From Eubacterium multiforme (GTDB lineage: Bacteria > Bacillota > Clostridia > Clostridiales > Clostridiaceae): a stretch of DNA of 64,000 nucleotides. This document shows positions 46,859 to 55,902 of this stretch, one piece after another. A model generated the notes under the pieces. The model was not told the origin of the DNA. It was given only the letters and a program-made list of their open reading frames with translations, and made no database searches. The stretch lies in contig NZ_JAUSUF010000001.1 of the NCBI RefSeq assembly GCF_030813415.1, positions 1 to 64,000 of the forward strand, in the 5' to 3' direction. Position 1 is the first letter of the stretch; each line of letters begins with the position of its first letter. A program made the position numbers and the translations under genes.

Positions 46859-48130
46859 TTATTTTTTTATTTTATCCCAGTATTCTTCTATAGCTTTTTC
46901 AAATTTATTGTTTCCCGGATTATAATATTTTTTATTTTTTATATTGTTAGGTAAATATTGTTGCTTAATATATGAATTTTCATAATTATGAGGATATTTA
47001 TATTCAAGTCCTCTTCCAAGTTTTGCTGCTCCACTATAATGAGCATCCTTTAAATAATTTGGAATATCATCTATTTTCATGTTATCTAAATCACTTAAAG
47101 CAGCATCTATTGCAAGATATGCTTTATTAGACTTTGGGCTTGTTGCTAAAAGTATTGTCGCTTCTGCTAAAGGTATCCTGCACTCTGGAAAACCAAGTTC
47201 CCTTGCTGAATCAACTAATGATTTTACTATCATAGCTGCCTGTGGATAAGCAAGCCCTATATCTTCACTTGCAATAACTTGTAGTCTTCTGCATATTGAA
47301 ATTAAATCCTCTGCTTTAATAAGTCTTGCTAAATAATGAATTGCAGCATCTGGATCACTACCTCTAATAGATTTTTGAAATGCACTTAAAATATCATAAT
47401 GACTATCCCCATTCATATCATAAGCTACAACCTTTGTTTGTGTGCTTTCCTTTGCAACTTCTAAATCTATTATTATTTCTCCATCTTCATTAGGATTTGT
47501 AGAATTTATTGCAACCTCTAATCCATTTAAAGCTTTTCTAACATCTCCATTTGAAGATGCTGCAAAATATTTATAAGCATCATCATCAATACTTATTTTT
47601 AAATTTTCATATTCCTTTTCTTCAATTTCAACAGCTCTTTTTAAAGCACAGATTACATCTTCTTCAGTTAATGGCTTAAATTCAAATATAGTTGACCTAC
47701 TTAATAAAGCTTTAAATATATAATGATATGGATTTTCTGTTGTTGATGCAATTAAAGTAATTCTTCCATCTTCAATATATTCAAGAAGAGATTGCTGCTG
47801 CTTTTTATTAAAGTTTTGAATTTCATCTAAATATAAAACTACTCCATCCCTTCCCATAAAGGTATCTAACTCTTTTCCTATTTCTTGAATATCCTTTAAT
47901 GAAGCTGTTGTAGCATTTAGTTTATAAAACTTTTTATTTATTCTCTTTGAAATAATATTTGCAACTGTAGTTTTACCAACTCCAGGTGGTCCATAAAAAA
48001 TCATATTATTTATAGTTCCACTTTTTATTATTCTATTTAAAATTTTATTTTCTCCTAATATATGCTTTTGACCAAATACTTCTTCTAAAGTTTCAGGTCT
48101 TATTTTATCTGCTAAAGGTTTAAACATCAA
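46859..48130 (-). CDS. rarA: replication-associated recombination protein A (RarA/MgsA)
   Basis: This is an AAA+ ATPase of the clamp-loader type that acts at stalled replication forks. The 423 residues show the N-terminal PLADKIRPETLEEVFGQKHIL motif, Walker A GPPGVGKTT (about 47-55), Walker B LYLDEIQNF, sensor 1 STTENPY and the C-terminal tetramerisation region. Length and motifs are complete. It is transcribed towards the isc operon from its own upstream region. Confidence 0.95.
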   Translation of the reverse strand: MMFKPLADKIRPETLEEVFGQKHILGENKILNRIIKSGTINNMIFYGPPGVGKTTVANIISKRINKKFYKLNATTASLKDIQEIGKELDTFMGRDGVVLYLDEIQNFNKKQQQSLLEYIEDGRITLIASTTENPYHYIFKALLSRSTIFEFKPLTEEDVICALKRAVEIEEKEYENLKISIDDDAYKYFAASSNGDVRKALNGLEVAINSTNPNEDGEIIIDLEVAKESTQTKVVAYDMNGDSHYDILSAFQKSIRGSDPDAAIHYLARLIKAEDLISICRRLQVIASEDIGLAYPQAAMIVKSLVDSARELGFPECRIPLAEATILLATSPKSNKAYLAIDAALSDLDNMKIDDIPNYLKDAHYSGAAKLGRGLEYKYPHNYENSYIKQQYLPNNIKNKKYYNPGNNKFEKAIEEYWDKIKK

Positions 48131-48221
48131 AATCCCTCATTTATAATTTTATTTATCAAAAATAATTATATCAGATTATAGTTATAATTAAATAAAATAC
48201 TCACTTAAACTAATGCACAAA

Positions 48222-48268
48222 AAAAACACAATAACAAATCTAATTTAAAGATTTGTTATTGTGTTTTT
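48222..48268. terminator. very strong bidirectional terminator after the SsuABC-like operon
   Basis: A 20-bp perfect stem (AAAAACACAATAACAAATCT and its complement) with a 7-base loop and A/T tails lies about 105 bases after the substrate-binding protein stop codon. Confidence 0.9.
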
Positions 48269-48373
48269 CACTTTAACTTTTATTTACACTTTATACTAGT
48301 GTGGATTTTAGATAGAACTGTAAGACCATCTTAATAAGTAAATCTAAAGAGCTATTTAAAATCAACACTTACA

Positions 48374-49345
48374 TTATTTAAATATTATACTATTTATATC
48401 TATCTTCTTTTTTTGCATACCATTTTTAATTAAGAAATCTTGTGTTTTTTCTAGATCTTTAATGTCTGCTTTAGTTATTTGTGGATCAAAGTTATACCAA
48501 GAATACATTTCTCTTGTTTCCTTATCTGTTAATCCAACTTCCTTTGCAGTTTCTTTTATTACTTTGTCTTTATTATTTTTCATGTACTCTATAGTTTCAT
48601 TGTGGACTTTTTCAAATCTCTTTACAAGGTCTGGATGTTCATTTAAGAATTTTCCACTAACTGCTGTAACTATTGTTCCATCTACTAAACCTTCACCATT
48701 TACAACTAATTTCGCACCATTATTTTCTGCTTTAAGAGCTGCTGGTCCTGCAAGTAATGCTGCATCAACACTTCCATTACTTAAAGCTGCACTAGCTTCT
48801 GGTATTCCCATATTTACAAACTTAACGTCTTTTATACTCATACCATTTTTATCTAAAGCTGATACTAATAATTGATGTAAAACTGTTCCTTTAGGTCCTG
48901 CTATTTTCTTACCCTTTAGGTCTTTTACATTCTTTATCTTTTTATCTTTAGTTAATATCATAAAGCCCTTTGGTGCTCTACTATATACATTTAATATTTT
49001 TAAGTCAACACCATTTGATGCAGCTAAAATAGCTGATGTTCCTCCAAGGGCATGAAGAAAATCTAATTCTCCTGCAGCTAAAGCTGCTGTTTGATCTGGT
49101 CCTGATGTTATTTCATGGAATTTTACACCTATTCCATCTTTACTAAATTCCTTTTCAAATAGCTTATCATTCTTTTCAAGTATTGATGGTACATTAAGTG
49201 GTGCCTTTACATAAGTAACATTAATTTCTCTAGGGTTTTTAGCTTCTTTTTTATCATTTTTATCACTATTATTACCACATCCTGCAAAAAGGAATAATCC
49301 CATTGCAACTGTTAAAATTAAAGCTAAAAATTTCTTTTTTCTCAT
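48374..49345 (-). CDS. SsuA/NMT1-type ABC transporter substrate-binding lipoprotein
   Basis: This is a 323-residue lipoprotein. The signal peptide ends in the lipobox LFAGC with lipidated Cys23. The mature domain has the type 2 periplasmic-binding fold of the aliphatic sulfonate/nitrate/taurine group (DLKGKKIAGPKGTVLHQLL, NGSVDAALLAGPAALKAENNGA). With the ATPase and permease it forms an importer. The true ligand cannot be deduced; sulfonates are the default family guess and no sulfonate monooxygenase is nearby. Confidence 0.88.
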   Translation of the reverse strand: MRKKKFLALILTVAMGLFLFAGCGNNSDKNDKKEAKNPREINVTYVKAPLNVPSILEKNDKLFEKEFSKDGIGVKFHEITSGPDQTAALAAGELDFLHALGGTSAILAASNGVDLKILNVYSRAPKGFMILTKDKKIKNVKDLKGKKIAGPKGTVLHQLLVSALDKNGMSIKDVKFVNMGIPEASAALSNGSVDAALLAGPAALKAENNGAKLVVNGEGLVDGTIVTAVSGKFLNEHPDLVKRFEKVHNETIEYMKNNKDKVIKETAKEVGLTDKETREMYSWYNFDPQITKADIKDLEKTQDFLIKNGMQKKKIDINSIIFK

Positions 49346-49351
49346 ATGTAT

Positions 49352-50065
49352 CTACTCCTTTAAAATATTTAGAATTTCTTTTTTTAATTCTATAAAGTAT
49401 TTCTCATGAATATCTCTATTAAACCCTTTATTAATACTAAACTCATAGACTCCTTTTTTCTTTGATAAAACAATTATCCGTGTAGCAATAAGCATTGCCT
49501 CTTCTATATTATGAGTAACAAAAATAACTCCTTTTTTAGTTTCCTCATAAATTTTAATAACTTCCTTTTGCATGTCCATTCTTGTAAAATAATCTAGTGC
49601 AGCAAAGGGTTCATCCATAATTAATATGTCTGGATTATATATCAAAGCTCGTCCAATAGAAACTCTATTTGCCATACCTCCTGATAGTTCATATGGATAT
49701 GCATTTTCTAAACCTGATAATTTAATTAACTTTAATACTTTATCTAAATTTTCTTTATTCTCACCATGTATTAATATATTTTCCTTAACATTAAGCCATG
49801 GCATAAGTCTGCTTTCTTGAAATACCATAGAAACTTTAGGCTTACAATAGCTTCCATTATCATCTTTAAAAAGAATTTCTCCACTTTGATATTCTTCTAA
49901 TCCTTTAAGCAATCTTATAAATGTAGTTTTCCCACATCCACTTTTTCCTATAATAACTGTAATATCCTTAGAGTCTATTTCTAAATTAATATTTTTAAGT
50001 ACCATAATTTCTTTGTTATCTTTTTTGTATGTCTTACTTAAATTTTTTATTAAATACTTACTCAA
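49352..50065 (-). CDS. SsuB-like ABC transporter ATP-binding protein
   Basis: This is a 237-residue ATPase with Walker A GKSGCGKTT, Q-loop MVFQESRLMPW, signature LSGGMANRVSIGRAL, Walker B ILIMDEPFAALD and H-loop VTHN. These are hallmarks of the nitrate/sulfonate/taurine group (COG1116). I place the start at the TTG at 50065: AAGGAGA lies 8 bases before it and it overlaps the permease stop codon by 8 bases, giving translational coupling. An in-frame ATG at 50086 lacks a ribosome site. Confidence 0.9.
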   Translation of the reverse strand: MSKYLIKNLSKTYKKDNKEIMVLKNINLEIDSKDITVIIGKSGCGKTTFIRLLKGLEEYQSGEILFKDDNGSYCKPKVSMVFQESRLMPWLNVKENILIHGENKENLDKVLKLIKLSGLENAYPYELSGGMANRVSIGRALIYNPDILIMDEPFAALDYFTRMDMQKEVIKIYEETKKGVIFVTHNIEEAMLIATRIIVLSKKKGVYEFSINKGFNRDIHEKYFIELKKEILNILKE

Positions 50066-50813
50066 AAGCTTTGCTTCTCCTTCCATACTTAGATTTAGTT
50101 ATAATCATACCAAATAATTTATCAGTTAAAATCCCTAAGGTTCCAATTAAAATTATTCCAACTATAACTTCATCACTTCTAGACATTTCCTTGGCATCAA
50201 GTATTAAATATCCAAGACCTGATGAGGCTGCAATCATTTCAGCCCCAATTATTGCACGCCAGCTATAGCCAATTCCTAGTTTTAAACCTACTAAAATATT
50301 TGGCATAGCACTTGGCATTATAATTTTCTTTATAAGATCCTTTTTATTTAAATTAAAACTTATACCAACTTCTAAAAGTTTATTATCTGTTGAAAGAACA
50401 CCATTTAAAGTATTTAAAAATATAGGGAAAAATGATGCAAGAATTATAACTATAATCTTTGATTTCTCTCCTATTCCAAACCATAATATAAGCATTGGTA
50501 TAAGAGCTAATGGTGGAGTATTTCTCATAAACTCAAATAATGGTTTAAAATACTCATATATTTTAGGCTTTAGTCCAAAAATAAATCCTAATGGAACAGC
50601 AAATAAAGCACTTATAAAAAATCCAATTATTATTCTATAAAGACTAGCTCCTATATTAGTAAATATTTCTCCATTATTAAGCATAGTAAAAAAACATTTT
50701 AAAACAGTCATAAGTGATGGTAATATATATCCACTCCAAACTTTAAAATAAGTAACTAATTCCCAAAGAATTAATATTATTAAAAATACTAATGTCTTTT
50801 TAAATATTTTCAT
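50058..50813 (-). CDS. SsuC-like ABC transporter permease
   Basis: This is a 251-residue inner membrane permease with about six helices. It carries the EAA-type loop as VGISFNLNKKDLIKKIIMPSAMPNILVGLKLGIGYSWRAIIGAEMIAAS, where the G-x9-P spacing is conserved. The start at 50813 follows AGGAG by nine bases. It is the first gene of the three-gene importer, in the order permease-ATPase-binding protein. Confidence 0.9.
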   Translation of the reverse strand: MKIFKKTLVFLIILILWELVTYFKVWSGYILPSLMTVLKCFFTMLNNGEIFTNIGASLYRIIIGFFISALFAVPLGFIFGLKPKIYEYFKPLFEFMRNTPPLALIPMLILWFGIGEKSKIIVIILASFFPIFLNTLNGVLSTDNKLLEVGISFNLNKKDLIKKIIMPSAMPNILVGLKLGIGYSWRAIIGAEMIAASSGLGYLILDAKEMSRSDEVIVGIILIGTLGILTDKLFGMIITKSKYGRRSKAFE

Positions 50814-50826
50814 AATAACCATCTCC

Positions 50827-50842
50827 TATCTTTTAAAAGATA
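50827..50842. promoter_or_regulatory. candidate operator in front of the SsuABC-like operon
   Basis: TATCTTTTAAAAGATA is a perfect 16-bp palindrome just upstream of the permease ribosome site, within the 5' leader. It could be a repressor site or an RNA hairpin; no cognate regulator is next to it. Confidence 0.4.
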
Positions 50843-50907
50843 ACACACATGGTTTATTTTATCACTTTTACACAAATCATTAAAACTTTATATAAATTCA
50901 AAATAAT

Positions 50908-51468
50908 CTATTTTTCTATTTCTTTTATTATCTTACATGGATTTCCTACTGCAATTACGTTTTTAGGTATATCTTTAGTAACTACACTTCCAGAACCTAT
51001 AATAGAATTTTCCCCTATAGTTACACCAGGATTTATAATACTTCCACCACCAATCCAAACATTATCACAAATAATAATTGGATGTGCAGATTCTAATCCA
51101 CTTTTTCTATCAACTGGATTTATTGGATGGCTTGCTGTAAAAATTCCTACATTAGGTCCAATTAAAACATTTTCTCCTATAGTAACTTTTGCACAATCTA
51201 ATATAGTTAAATTATAATTAGCATATGAATTTTCTCCCCATGAAATATTGTATCCATAATCACATCTAAAAGGTGGCTCAATTAAAAACTCCTTTGGAGA
51301 ATTTAAAAAAAGTTCTCTTAATAATTCCTTTCTTTTCTCCCTTTCTTTTGGATTAAGATTATTGTATTCAAATACAACTTCTTTAGCATGCATTCTTTCC
51401 TTTGGTAAATCTTCCTTCCATGGCATATAAAATTCTCCACTTATCATTTTTTCTTTTTCACTCTTCAT
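50908..51468 (-). CDS. LacA/Maa-type sugar O-acetyltransferase (left-handed beta-helix)
   Basis: This is a 186-residue hexapeptide-repeat acetyltransferase of the maltose/galactoside/NodL group. The N-terminal MAC domain includes MISGEFYMPWKEDLPKERMHA. The beta-helix coils are visible as CDYGYNISWGENSYANYNLTILDCAKVTIGENVLIGPNVGIFTASHP, with the acetyl-CoA/His region ASHPINP. The start at 51468 follows GAGGTG. It cytoplasmically acetylates sugars from acetyl-CoA; the acceptor is unknown. The gene follows the small membrane protein gene closely. Confidence 0.9.
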   Translation of the reverse strand: MKSEKEKMISGEFYMPWKEDLPKERMHAKEVVFEYNNLNPKEREKRKELLRELFLNSPKEFLIEPPFRCDYGYNISWGENSYANYNLTILDCAKVTIGENVLIGPNVGIFTASHPINPVDRKSGLESAHPIIICDNVWIGGGSIINPGVTIGENSIIGSGSVVTKDIPKNVIAVGNPCKIIKEIEK

Positions 51469-51476
51469 AAAACACC

Positions 51477-51743
51477 TCAATAATTTCTAGAGATTATATT
51501 ATTAGAATTTTTATATATCATACTTAAAATTTTAGGATCAGTTCTTTCAATAACTTCATAAGTAAAACCACAATACAATAATCCCCCAATTGAAAGTCCT
51601 TTTAATTTTGTGTCAGTTAATGATATTACTAAAATTCCACTCCCTATAAAAAAGTATATTAATATTCTATCTTTAGTACAATAGCTTTTAATAGCTTTCA
51701 TAATTCTTTTTGGAGTAGGCAAAATTATAGCTTTTATAATCAT
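51477..51743 (-). CDS. small membrane protein (hypothetical)
   Basis: This is an 88-residue protein with a basic N-terminal region (PTPKRIMKAIKSYC) and two hydrophobic stretches (about 28-43 and 48-62). GGTGAT lies shortly before its ATG. It is just upstream of the acetyltransferase gene (9-base gap) and divergent from the thioredoxin-like gene. I do not recognise the family. Confidence 0.65.
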   Translation of the reverse strand: MIIKAIILPTPKRIMKAIKSYCTKDRILIYFFIGSGILVISLTDTKLKGLSIGGLLYCGFTYEVIERTDPKILSMIYKNSNNIISRNY

Positions 51744-51867
51744 ATATCACCAAATAAAAATATTATTCTTCTATATATATTTAATCAAATAAATAATTTT
51801 TATTTCAAATATTTTCCAGGAAATAAAATTGACACATGTGCTAAAATTAAATAAAGGAGATGTTACT

Positions 51868-52191
51868 ATGGTTATTGTAAATGATGAAAAGACTATAGAA
51901 GACTTATTAAAAAATAAAGGTATAACTTTATTATATTTTGCTTCACCAACCTGCAGTGCTTGTCCTGCAATAAAATCAAAACTTGAAGCAGAATTAGTTA
52001 AATTTCCTAATATATCAGCTTATGAAATTCCACCTTTTAATACTGAAAAAATATTAGCAGACTTTAGTATTTTTACATTTCCAGCAGTTCTTTTATATAT
52101 AGATGGAAAAGAATATATAAGGGAAGCTAGGTATTTTAGTGTTGAAAAACTTATTAGAGATATTGAAAGATACTATAAATTATCTCAATAA
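51868..52191 (+). CDS. thioredoxin-family protein (CSAC active site)
   Basis: This is the only plus-strand gene in the window. Its 107 residues form a thioredoxin fold with the redox pair Cys29-Ser-Ala-Cys32 after YFASPT, and the cis-proline segment FTFPAVLLYIDG. The first catalytic Cys is preceded by Thr rather than Trp, as in atypical thioredoxins. The start at 51868 is set by AAAGGAG eight bases upstream. It probably reduces disulfides in the cytosol; the partner is unknown. A shared convergent terminator follows. Confidence 0.88.
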   Translation: MVIVNDEKTIEDLLKNKGITLLYFASPTCSACPAIKSKLEAELVKFPNISAYEIPPFNTEKILADFSIFTFPAVLLYIDGKEYIREARYFSVEKLIRDIERYYKLSQ

Positions 52192-52226
52192 AAAAAATTT
52201 GCTCTAAAACATAGAGCAAATTTTTT
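52192..52226. terminator. convergent bidirectional terminator
   Basis: A stem of about 15 bp (AAAAAATTTGCTCTA/TAGAGCAAATTTTTT) with a 5-base loop ends the plus-strand thioredoxin-like gene and the minus-strand gene that ends at 52233. Confidence 0.9.
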
Positions 52227-52232
52227 ATTGTA

Positions 52233-52646
52233 TTATTCTACTTGTGTTAAAAGTCTTTTTAATACATCCATCATTTTATTTTCTTTTATTTCTTCATTAC
52301 CAACTACAATTATTCCTTTAATATCATTATCTGATAGATCCCATTTATATGTTACAAATCTAACTTTACTTTCCTCTGGCAAATATTCTTCAATTTCCAT
52401 AGCCATTTCTTCAGCTGTTGCCACATATTCTTCAAATAATGTATCTTCATCAATATCATTTATATTATATGATTCTTCTATTTCCTCATTAAGTATATCT
52501 ACTGGAATACTTAAATTATAAGCACAAACATCTTCTCTTTTTATTCCATTAGTCATATCCTTAAGAATTTTAAATTCTGTATTTGCTTGAATGTTTTCTC
52601 CGATTTCCTTTGTGTCCATAATCTTACTACCAAATACAATGTACAT
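52233..52646 (-). CDS. hypothetical acidic protein
   Basis: This 137-residue protein is unusually acidic in its middle (about 60-95: many Glu/Asp). It has predicted beta-strand ends (MYIVFGSKIM; VRFVTYKWDLSDNDIKGIIVVGN). A ribosome site GGAAGAGG precedes the ATG. It is in line with the HutP-family gene (41-base gap) and may be co-transcribed. No family is recognised. Confidence 0.7.
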   Translation of the reverse strand: MYIVFGSKIMDTKEIGENIQANTEFKILKDMTNGIKREDVCAYNLSIPVDILNEEIEESYNINDIDEDTLFEEYVATAEEMAMEIEEYLPEESKVRFVTYKWDLSDNDIKGIIVVGNEEIKENKMMDVLKRLLTQVE

Positions 52647-52687
52647 AAATATTACCTCTTCCTTTTAAGAATAAATTATTTTTATTT

Positions 52688-53101
52688 CTATAATGAAATT
52701 GCTCTATGACCTATTCCAATTACCACTTCATCTAAATGAAGTAATCCTATACTTAAAAAAATACAAACTGATAGGTGTTCACCTTTCCTTGCAATTCCAA
52801 CTTTTCCCCCTACATTTTGACCATTAGCTCTACTTTCTACTTGCATTAATGCATCTCTAGTAGCTCCAATTACAGCTCCTTCATGAAGATGTTCATCTCT
52901 TATAAGTCCATTTCTCTTTGATGCAACAAGTGCTCTCTCTAAAATTTTGTGTATTGAATCATTAATGTTTCCTCCAATATTTACAGCAGTAACTAAATAA
53001 TCCTTTTCCTTATACTCTAATTTTAAAGCTTCCTCTTCTTCTCTACTTGAAATTGCCATTTTTGTAGCTATCTTAGCTACCTCAGTACTAGTATTTTTCA
53101 T
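52688..53101 (-). CDS. HutP-family protein
   Basis: This 137-residue protein matches the HutP fold as I recall it. An N-terminal helical segment is followed by a strand, helix KILERALVASKRNGLI, then EGAVIGATRDALMQV and a C-terminal GIGHRAISL. In B. subtilis HutP is a histidine- and Mg-dependent RNA-binding antiterminator of the hut operon. There are no histidine utilisation genes in this window, so it probably has another role. The assignment is by pattern, not by search. Confidence 0.65.
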   Translation of the reverse strand: MKNTSTEVAKIATKMAISSREEEEALKLEYKEKDYLVTAVNIGGNINDSIHKILERALVASKRNGLIRDEHLHEGAVIGATRDALMQVESRANGQNVGGKVGIARKGEHLSVCIFLSIGLLHLDEVVIGIGHRAISL

Positions 53102-53132
53102 TTTATCTTCTCTCCATCCTCTAAACCTTAAT

Positions 53133-54092
53133 TTATAAGATAACTGAAAAAGCTATATATTCTTCAATAATATATATAAGATCTTCCTCTTCTTCTGTAT
53201 CTACATCAATTATATCACCTTTTATATATTCTAAGTATCTCATTAATACAATGCATAAAGAAATTTTAAATATAAATTTTCTTGATAATCCATTACTATT
53301 AAAATTATTCTTTTCACTTAACATTTCGTATATGTTACAAACTCCCTTAGAAAAAACTTCATCATTTTTAACAAAACTAGATGCAAGTCCTATTAATGGA
53401 CATATATCATCATCAATAAAATTATAATTTTCCATTAAAGTTTTTCTAATTTTAATTGCTCTTTCAGTTTTGTTTTCTAAATCTAAATTTGTAACTAATA
53501 ATGATACATAAAGGGTTTCTAAGTTTCCATTAGTATTTAAATCTAAACTTTTTACTTTTAAATCAATATTTTTTATTTCTTCTATTATTTCCTCAAAGTT
53601 TTTATCTATTGTCGTCAGGTACACATAAACTATATAGTCTTCATTTAATAAAAAATCATATTTATTCTTTTCTAACTCATACTTTATATTAAATAATTTA
53701 CTTAACTTTTCTTCTAATTCTTCTCCTTTAAATCTTTTTGACAATAAAAATGAAGCATAAAGTGCTTCTTTATTATCTTTAAATCCTCTATCTATTAAAG
53801 AAGAATTTATATATTTGGTATTCTCAAAGACTTCTTCATAGTCTTTTCTACCATTCATAAGAATAGAGAAAATATTCTTAAACTCTCCTCTGAATTTTGA
53901 ATTAAATCTAGTGTTCCTTCTAATATACTTCCTTATAGTCTTCATACGTTTCTCATTAATACCTTTTTCAGAAACATTTGCTATTAAAGAAGCTAAACAA
54001 TTAATCTCTTTTCCATCCCACCTTAAATTTCTTTTAAATTCATCATTAAGTTCAATAAAAATTTTTACTTTCTCTTTCAGCTCAATATCCAT
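53133..54092 (-). CDS. DUF4003-like protein of unknown function
   Basis: This 319-residue protein, mostly alpha-helical, begins with a helical segment (LKEKVKIFIELNDEFKRNLRW). It looks like the DUF4003 family, with a KALYASFLLSKRF-like pattern and FxPLIGLASSF, but the match is by eye only. No signal peptide, and no catalytic motif. It is upstream of the HutP-family gene by 31 bases and lies downstream of the fatty acid cluster terminator. Confidence 0.6.
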   Translation of the reverse strand: MDIELKEKVKIFIELNDEFKRNLRWDGKEINCLASLIANVSEKGINEKRMKTIRKYIRRNTRFNSKFRGEFKNIFSILMNGRKDYEEVFENTKYINSSLIDRGFKDNKEALYASFLLSKRFKGEELEEKLSKLFNIKYELEKNKYDFLLNEDYIVYVYLTTIDKNFEEIIEEIKNIDLKVKSLDLNTNGNLETLYVSLLVTNLDLENKTERAIKIRKTLMENYNFIDDDICPLIGLASSFVKNDEVFSKGVCNIYEMLSEKNNFNSNGLSRKFIFKISLCIVLMRYLEYIKGDIIDVDTEEEEDLIYIIEEYIAFSVIL

Positions 54093-54173
54093 TTCATCAT
54101 CCTCATAAAATTATTACATTAAATTTATATATTTATATATTATTTCTAATATAACATAACTGTCAATAAATTT

Positions 54174-54216
54174 TAAAAAAAGAATTAGAATAAATCATTA
54201 TTCTAATTCTTTTTTT
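54174..54216 (-). terminator. rho-independent terminator of the fab-acc operon
   Basis: A 19-bp perfect stem (core GAATTAGAATAA/TTATTCTAATTC) with a 4-base loop and T-run on the minus strand lies 9 bases after the accA stop codon. Confidence 0.9.
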
Positions 54217-54224
54217 AAAGTTAT

Positions 54225-55040
54225 TTATATATCTTTTCCATAATTTCTAAATTTATCATATCTCTTTTCTAAAAGTTCTTCTATTTTTAAATCTTTTAAA
54301 GAAATAATTTCTGATAAAATAGATTTTTTTAAACTTTTTGCCATACGTAATGGATTTTTATGTGCTCCTCCATTAGGTTCTTTAACTACAAAATCAACAA
54401 CCTTAAACTTTCTTAAATCTTCAGCAGTAATTTTCATAACTTCTGCTGCCTCTGAAACTCTATCACTATCTTTCCAAAGAATTGAAGCAAACCCTTCTGG
54501 AGAAAGTATAGAATATATTGAATGTTCAAGCATTCCTACTCTATCTCCAACTGCAAGGGCTAAAGCACCACCGCTGCCTCCTTCACCTGTTATAACTGAT
54601 ATTATAGGAGTTTTTAATTTACTCATTTCAAATAAATTTACAGCTATGGCTGAGCCTTGACCTCTTTCTTCTGCATCTATACCACAAAAAGCTCCTGGGG
54701 TATCTATTAAACAAATTACAGGTCTTTTAAATTTTTCTGCTTGTTTCATAAGCCTTAAAGCTTTTCTATATCCTTCTGGTCTTGGCATTCCAAAATTTCT
54801 TTTTATATTTTCTTTTGTATTTTCACCTTTAGTAATAGCAATAGCTGTTACTGGAATTCCATTTATTTCACCAACTCCACCAATTATAGCTTCATCGTCA
54901 CCAAAGTTTCTATCTCCATGAAGTTCTATAAATTCATCTAAGATATTTTCTAAATAAAATTTTCCAGTTGGTCTATCTTTATCCCTTGCAATAAGCACTT
55001 TATTCCATGCTTTCATTGTTTTTGGCATTATTCTATTCAT
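54225..55040 (-). CDS. accA: acetyl-CoA carboxylase carboxyltransferase, alpha subunit
   Basis: This subunit of the carboxyltransferase moves CO2 from biotin to acetyl-CoA, making malonyl-CoA. The 271 residues show the crotonase-like core ([56 protein letters not shown]). It lacks the longer C-terminus of the E. coli protein. It overlaps accD by eight bases, so the two subunits are made together. It is the last gene of the operon. Confidence 0.97.
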   Translation of the reverse strand: MNRIMPKTMKAWNKVLIARDKDRPTGKFYLENILDEFIELHGDRNFGDDEAIIGGVGEINGIPVTAIAITKGENTKENIKRNFGMPRPEGYRKALRLMKQAEKFKRPVICLIDTPGAFCGIDAEERGQGSAIAVNLFEMSKLKTPIISVITGEGGSGGALALAVGDRVGMLEHSIYSILSPEGFASILWKDSDRVSEAAEVMKITAEDLRKFKVVDFVVKEPNGGAHKNPLRMAKSLKKSILSEIISLKDLKIEELLEKRYDKFRNYGKDI

Positions 55041-55902
55041 ATATATTCACCTCATGTAACTTTAATAACTTATATACACAGGTTCTTAAATCTTTTCTAT
55101 TTACTATTTTATCAACAAAGCCTTTTTTTAAAAGAAATTCTGCCCTTTGAAAATCCTCTGGAAGAGTTTCCTTTATTGTATTTTCAATTACCCTTCTTCC
55201 TGCAAATCCAATTAATGCATTAGGTTCACTTAAAATTATATCCCCTTCCATTGCAAAACTTGCAGTAACTCCTCCAGTTGTAGGATCAGTAATTACTGTT
55301 ATATAAAGGAGTCCTTCATCACTGTGTTTAGCTAAAGCTGCACTTACCTTTGCCATTTGCATAAGAGAAAATATCCCCTCTTGCATCCTAGCCCCTCCTG
55401 AAGTAGTAAATATTATAATTGGAAGTTTATTTTCTGTTGCAAATTCTATCATTCTAGTTAATTTTTCTCCTACAACAGTTCCCATACTTCCCATCATAAA
55501 AAAACTATCCATAATACCTGAACAAACTTTTATTCCATTAACTAAACCAGTTCCTGTAACAACTGCTTCATTACTTTTAGTTTTTTCTTTAGCAGATTCT
55601 AATTTTTTATCATAATCATTAAAATCTAATGGATTTTTAGTTTTTAAGTTTTTATCAAATTCTTTAAAAGAATTTTTGTCAAAAAATATTTCTATTCTCT
55701 CATTAGCCTTAAGTCTAAAATGATGATTACAATTTGTACATACATATTTATTATTTACTAAATCCTCATGATACACTATTGAGTGACAGCTATCACATTT
55801 AGTCCACATTCCTGAAGGTATGTTAGGTTTTTCATTTTCTTCTATATTTATTTTTTTTACTGTGGCATATTTTTGTTTTTTACTAAATAAATCCTTAAGC
55901 AT
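55033..55902 (-). CDS. accD: acetyl-CoA carboxylase carboxyltransferase, beta subunit
   Basis: This is the partner of AccA, 289 residues. An N-terminal zinc ribbon with Cys36, Cys39, Cys55 and Cys58 precedes the carboxyltransferase domain ([34 protein letters not shown]). The start follows the accC stop region and overlaps it by eight bases. Complete and typical. Confidence 0.97.
   Translation of the reverse strand: MLKDLFSKKQKYATVKKINIEENEKPNIPSGMWTKCDSCHSIVYHEDLVNNKYVCTNCNHHFRLKANERIEIFFDKNSFKEFDKNLKTKNPLDFNDYDKKLESAKEKTKSNEAVVTGTGLVNGIKVCSGIMDSFFMMGSMGTVVGEKLTRMIEFATENKLPIIIFTTSGGARMQEGIFSLMQMAKVSAALAKHSDEGLLYITVITDPTTGGVTASFAMEGDIILSEPNALIGFAGRRVIENTIKETLPEDFQRAEFLLKKGFVDKIVNRKDLRTCVYKLLKLHEVNIYE

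Noticed and set aside
51829-51852. TTGACA at 51829-51834 as a promoter -35 for the thioredoxin-like gene
   Set aside because: No acceptable -10 lies 15-19 bases downstream; the nearest TAAAAT is only seven bases away.
51829-51867. Longer start for the thioredoxin-like gene (TTG at 51829)
   Set aside because: It has no ribosome site. The ATG at 51868 has AAAGGAG at the right distance, and the extra residues do not resemble the family.
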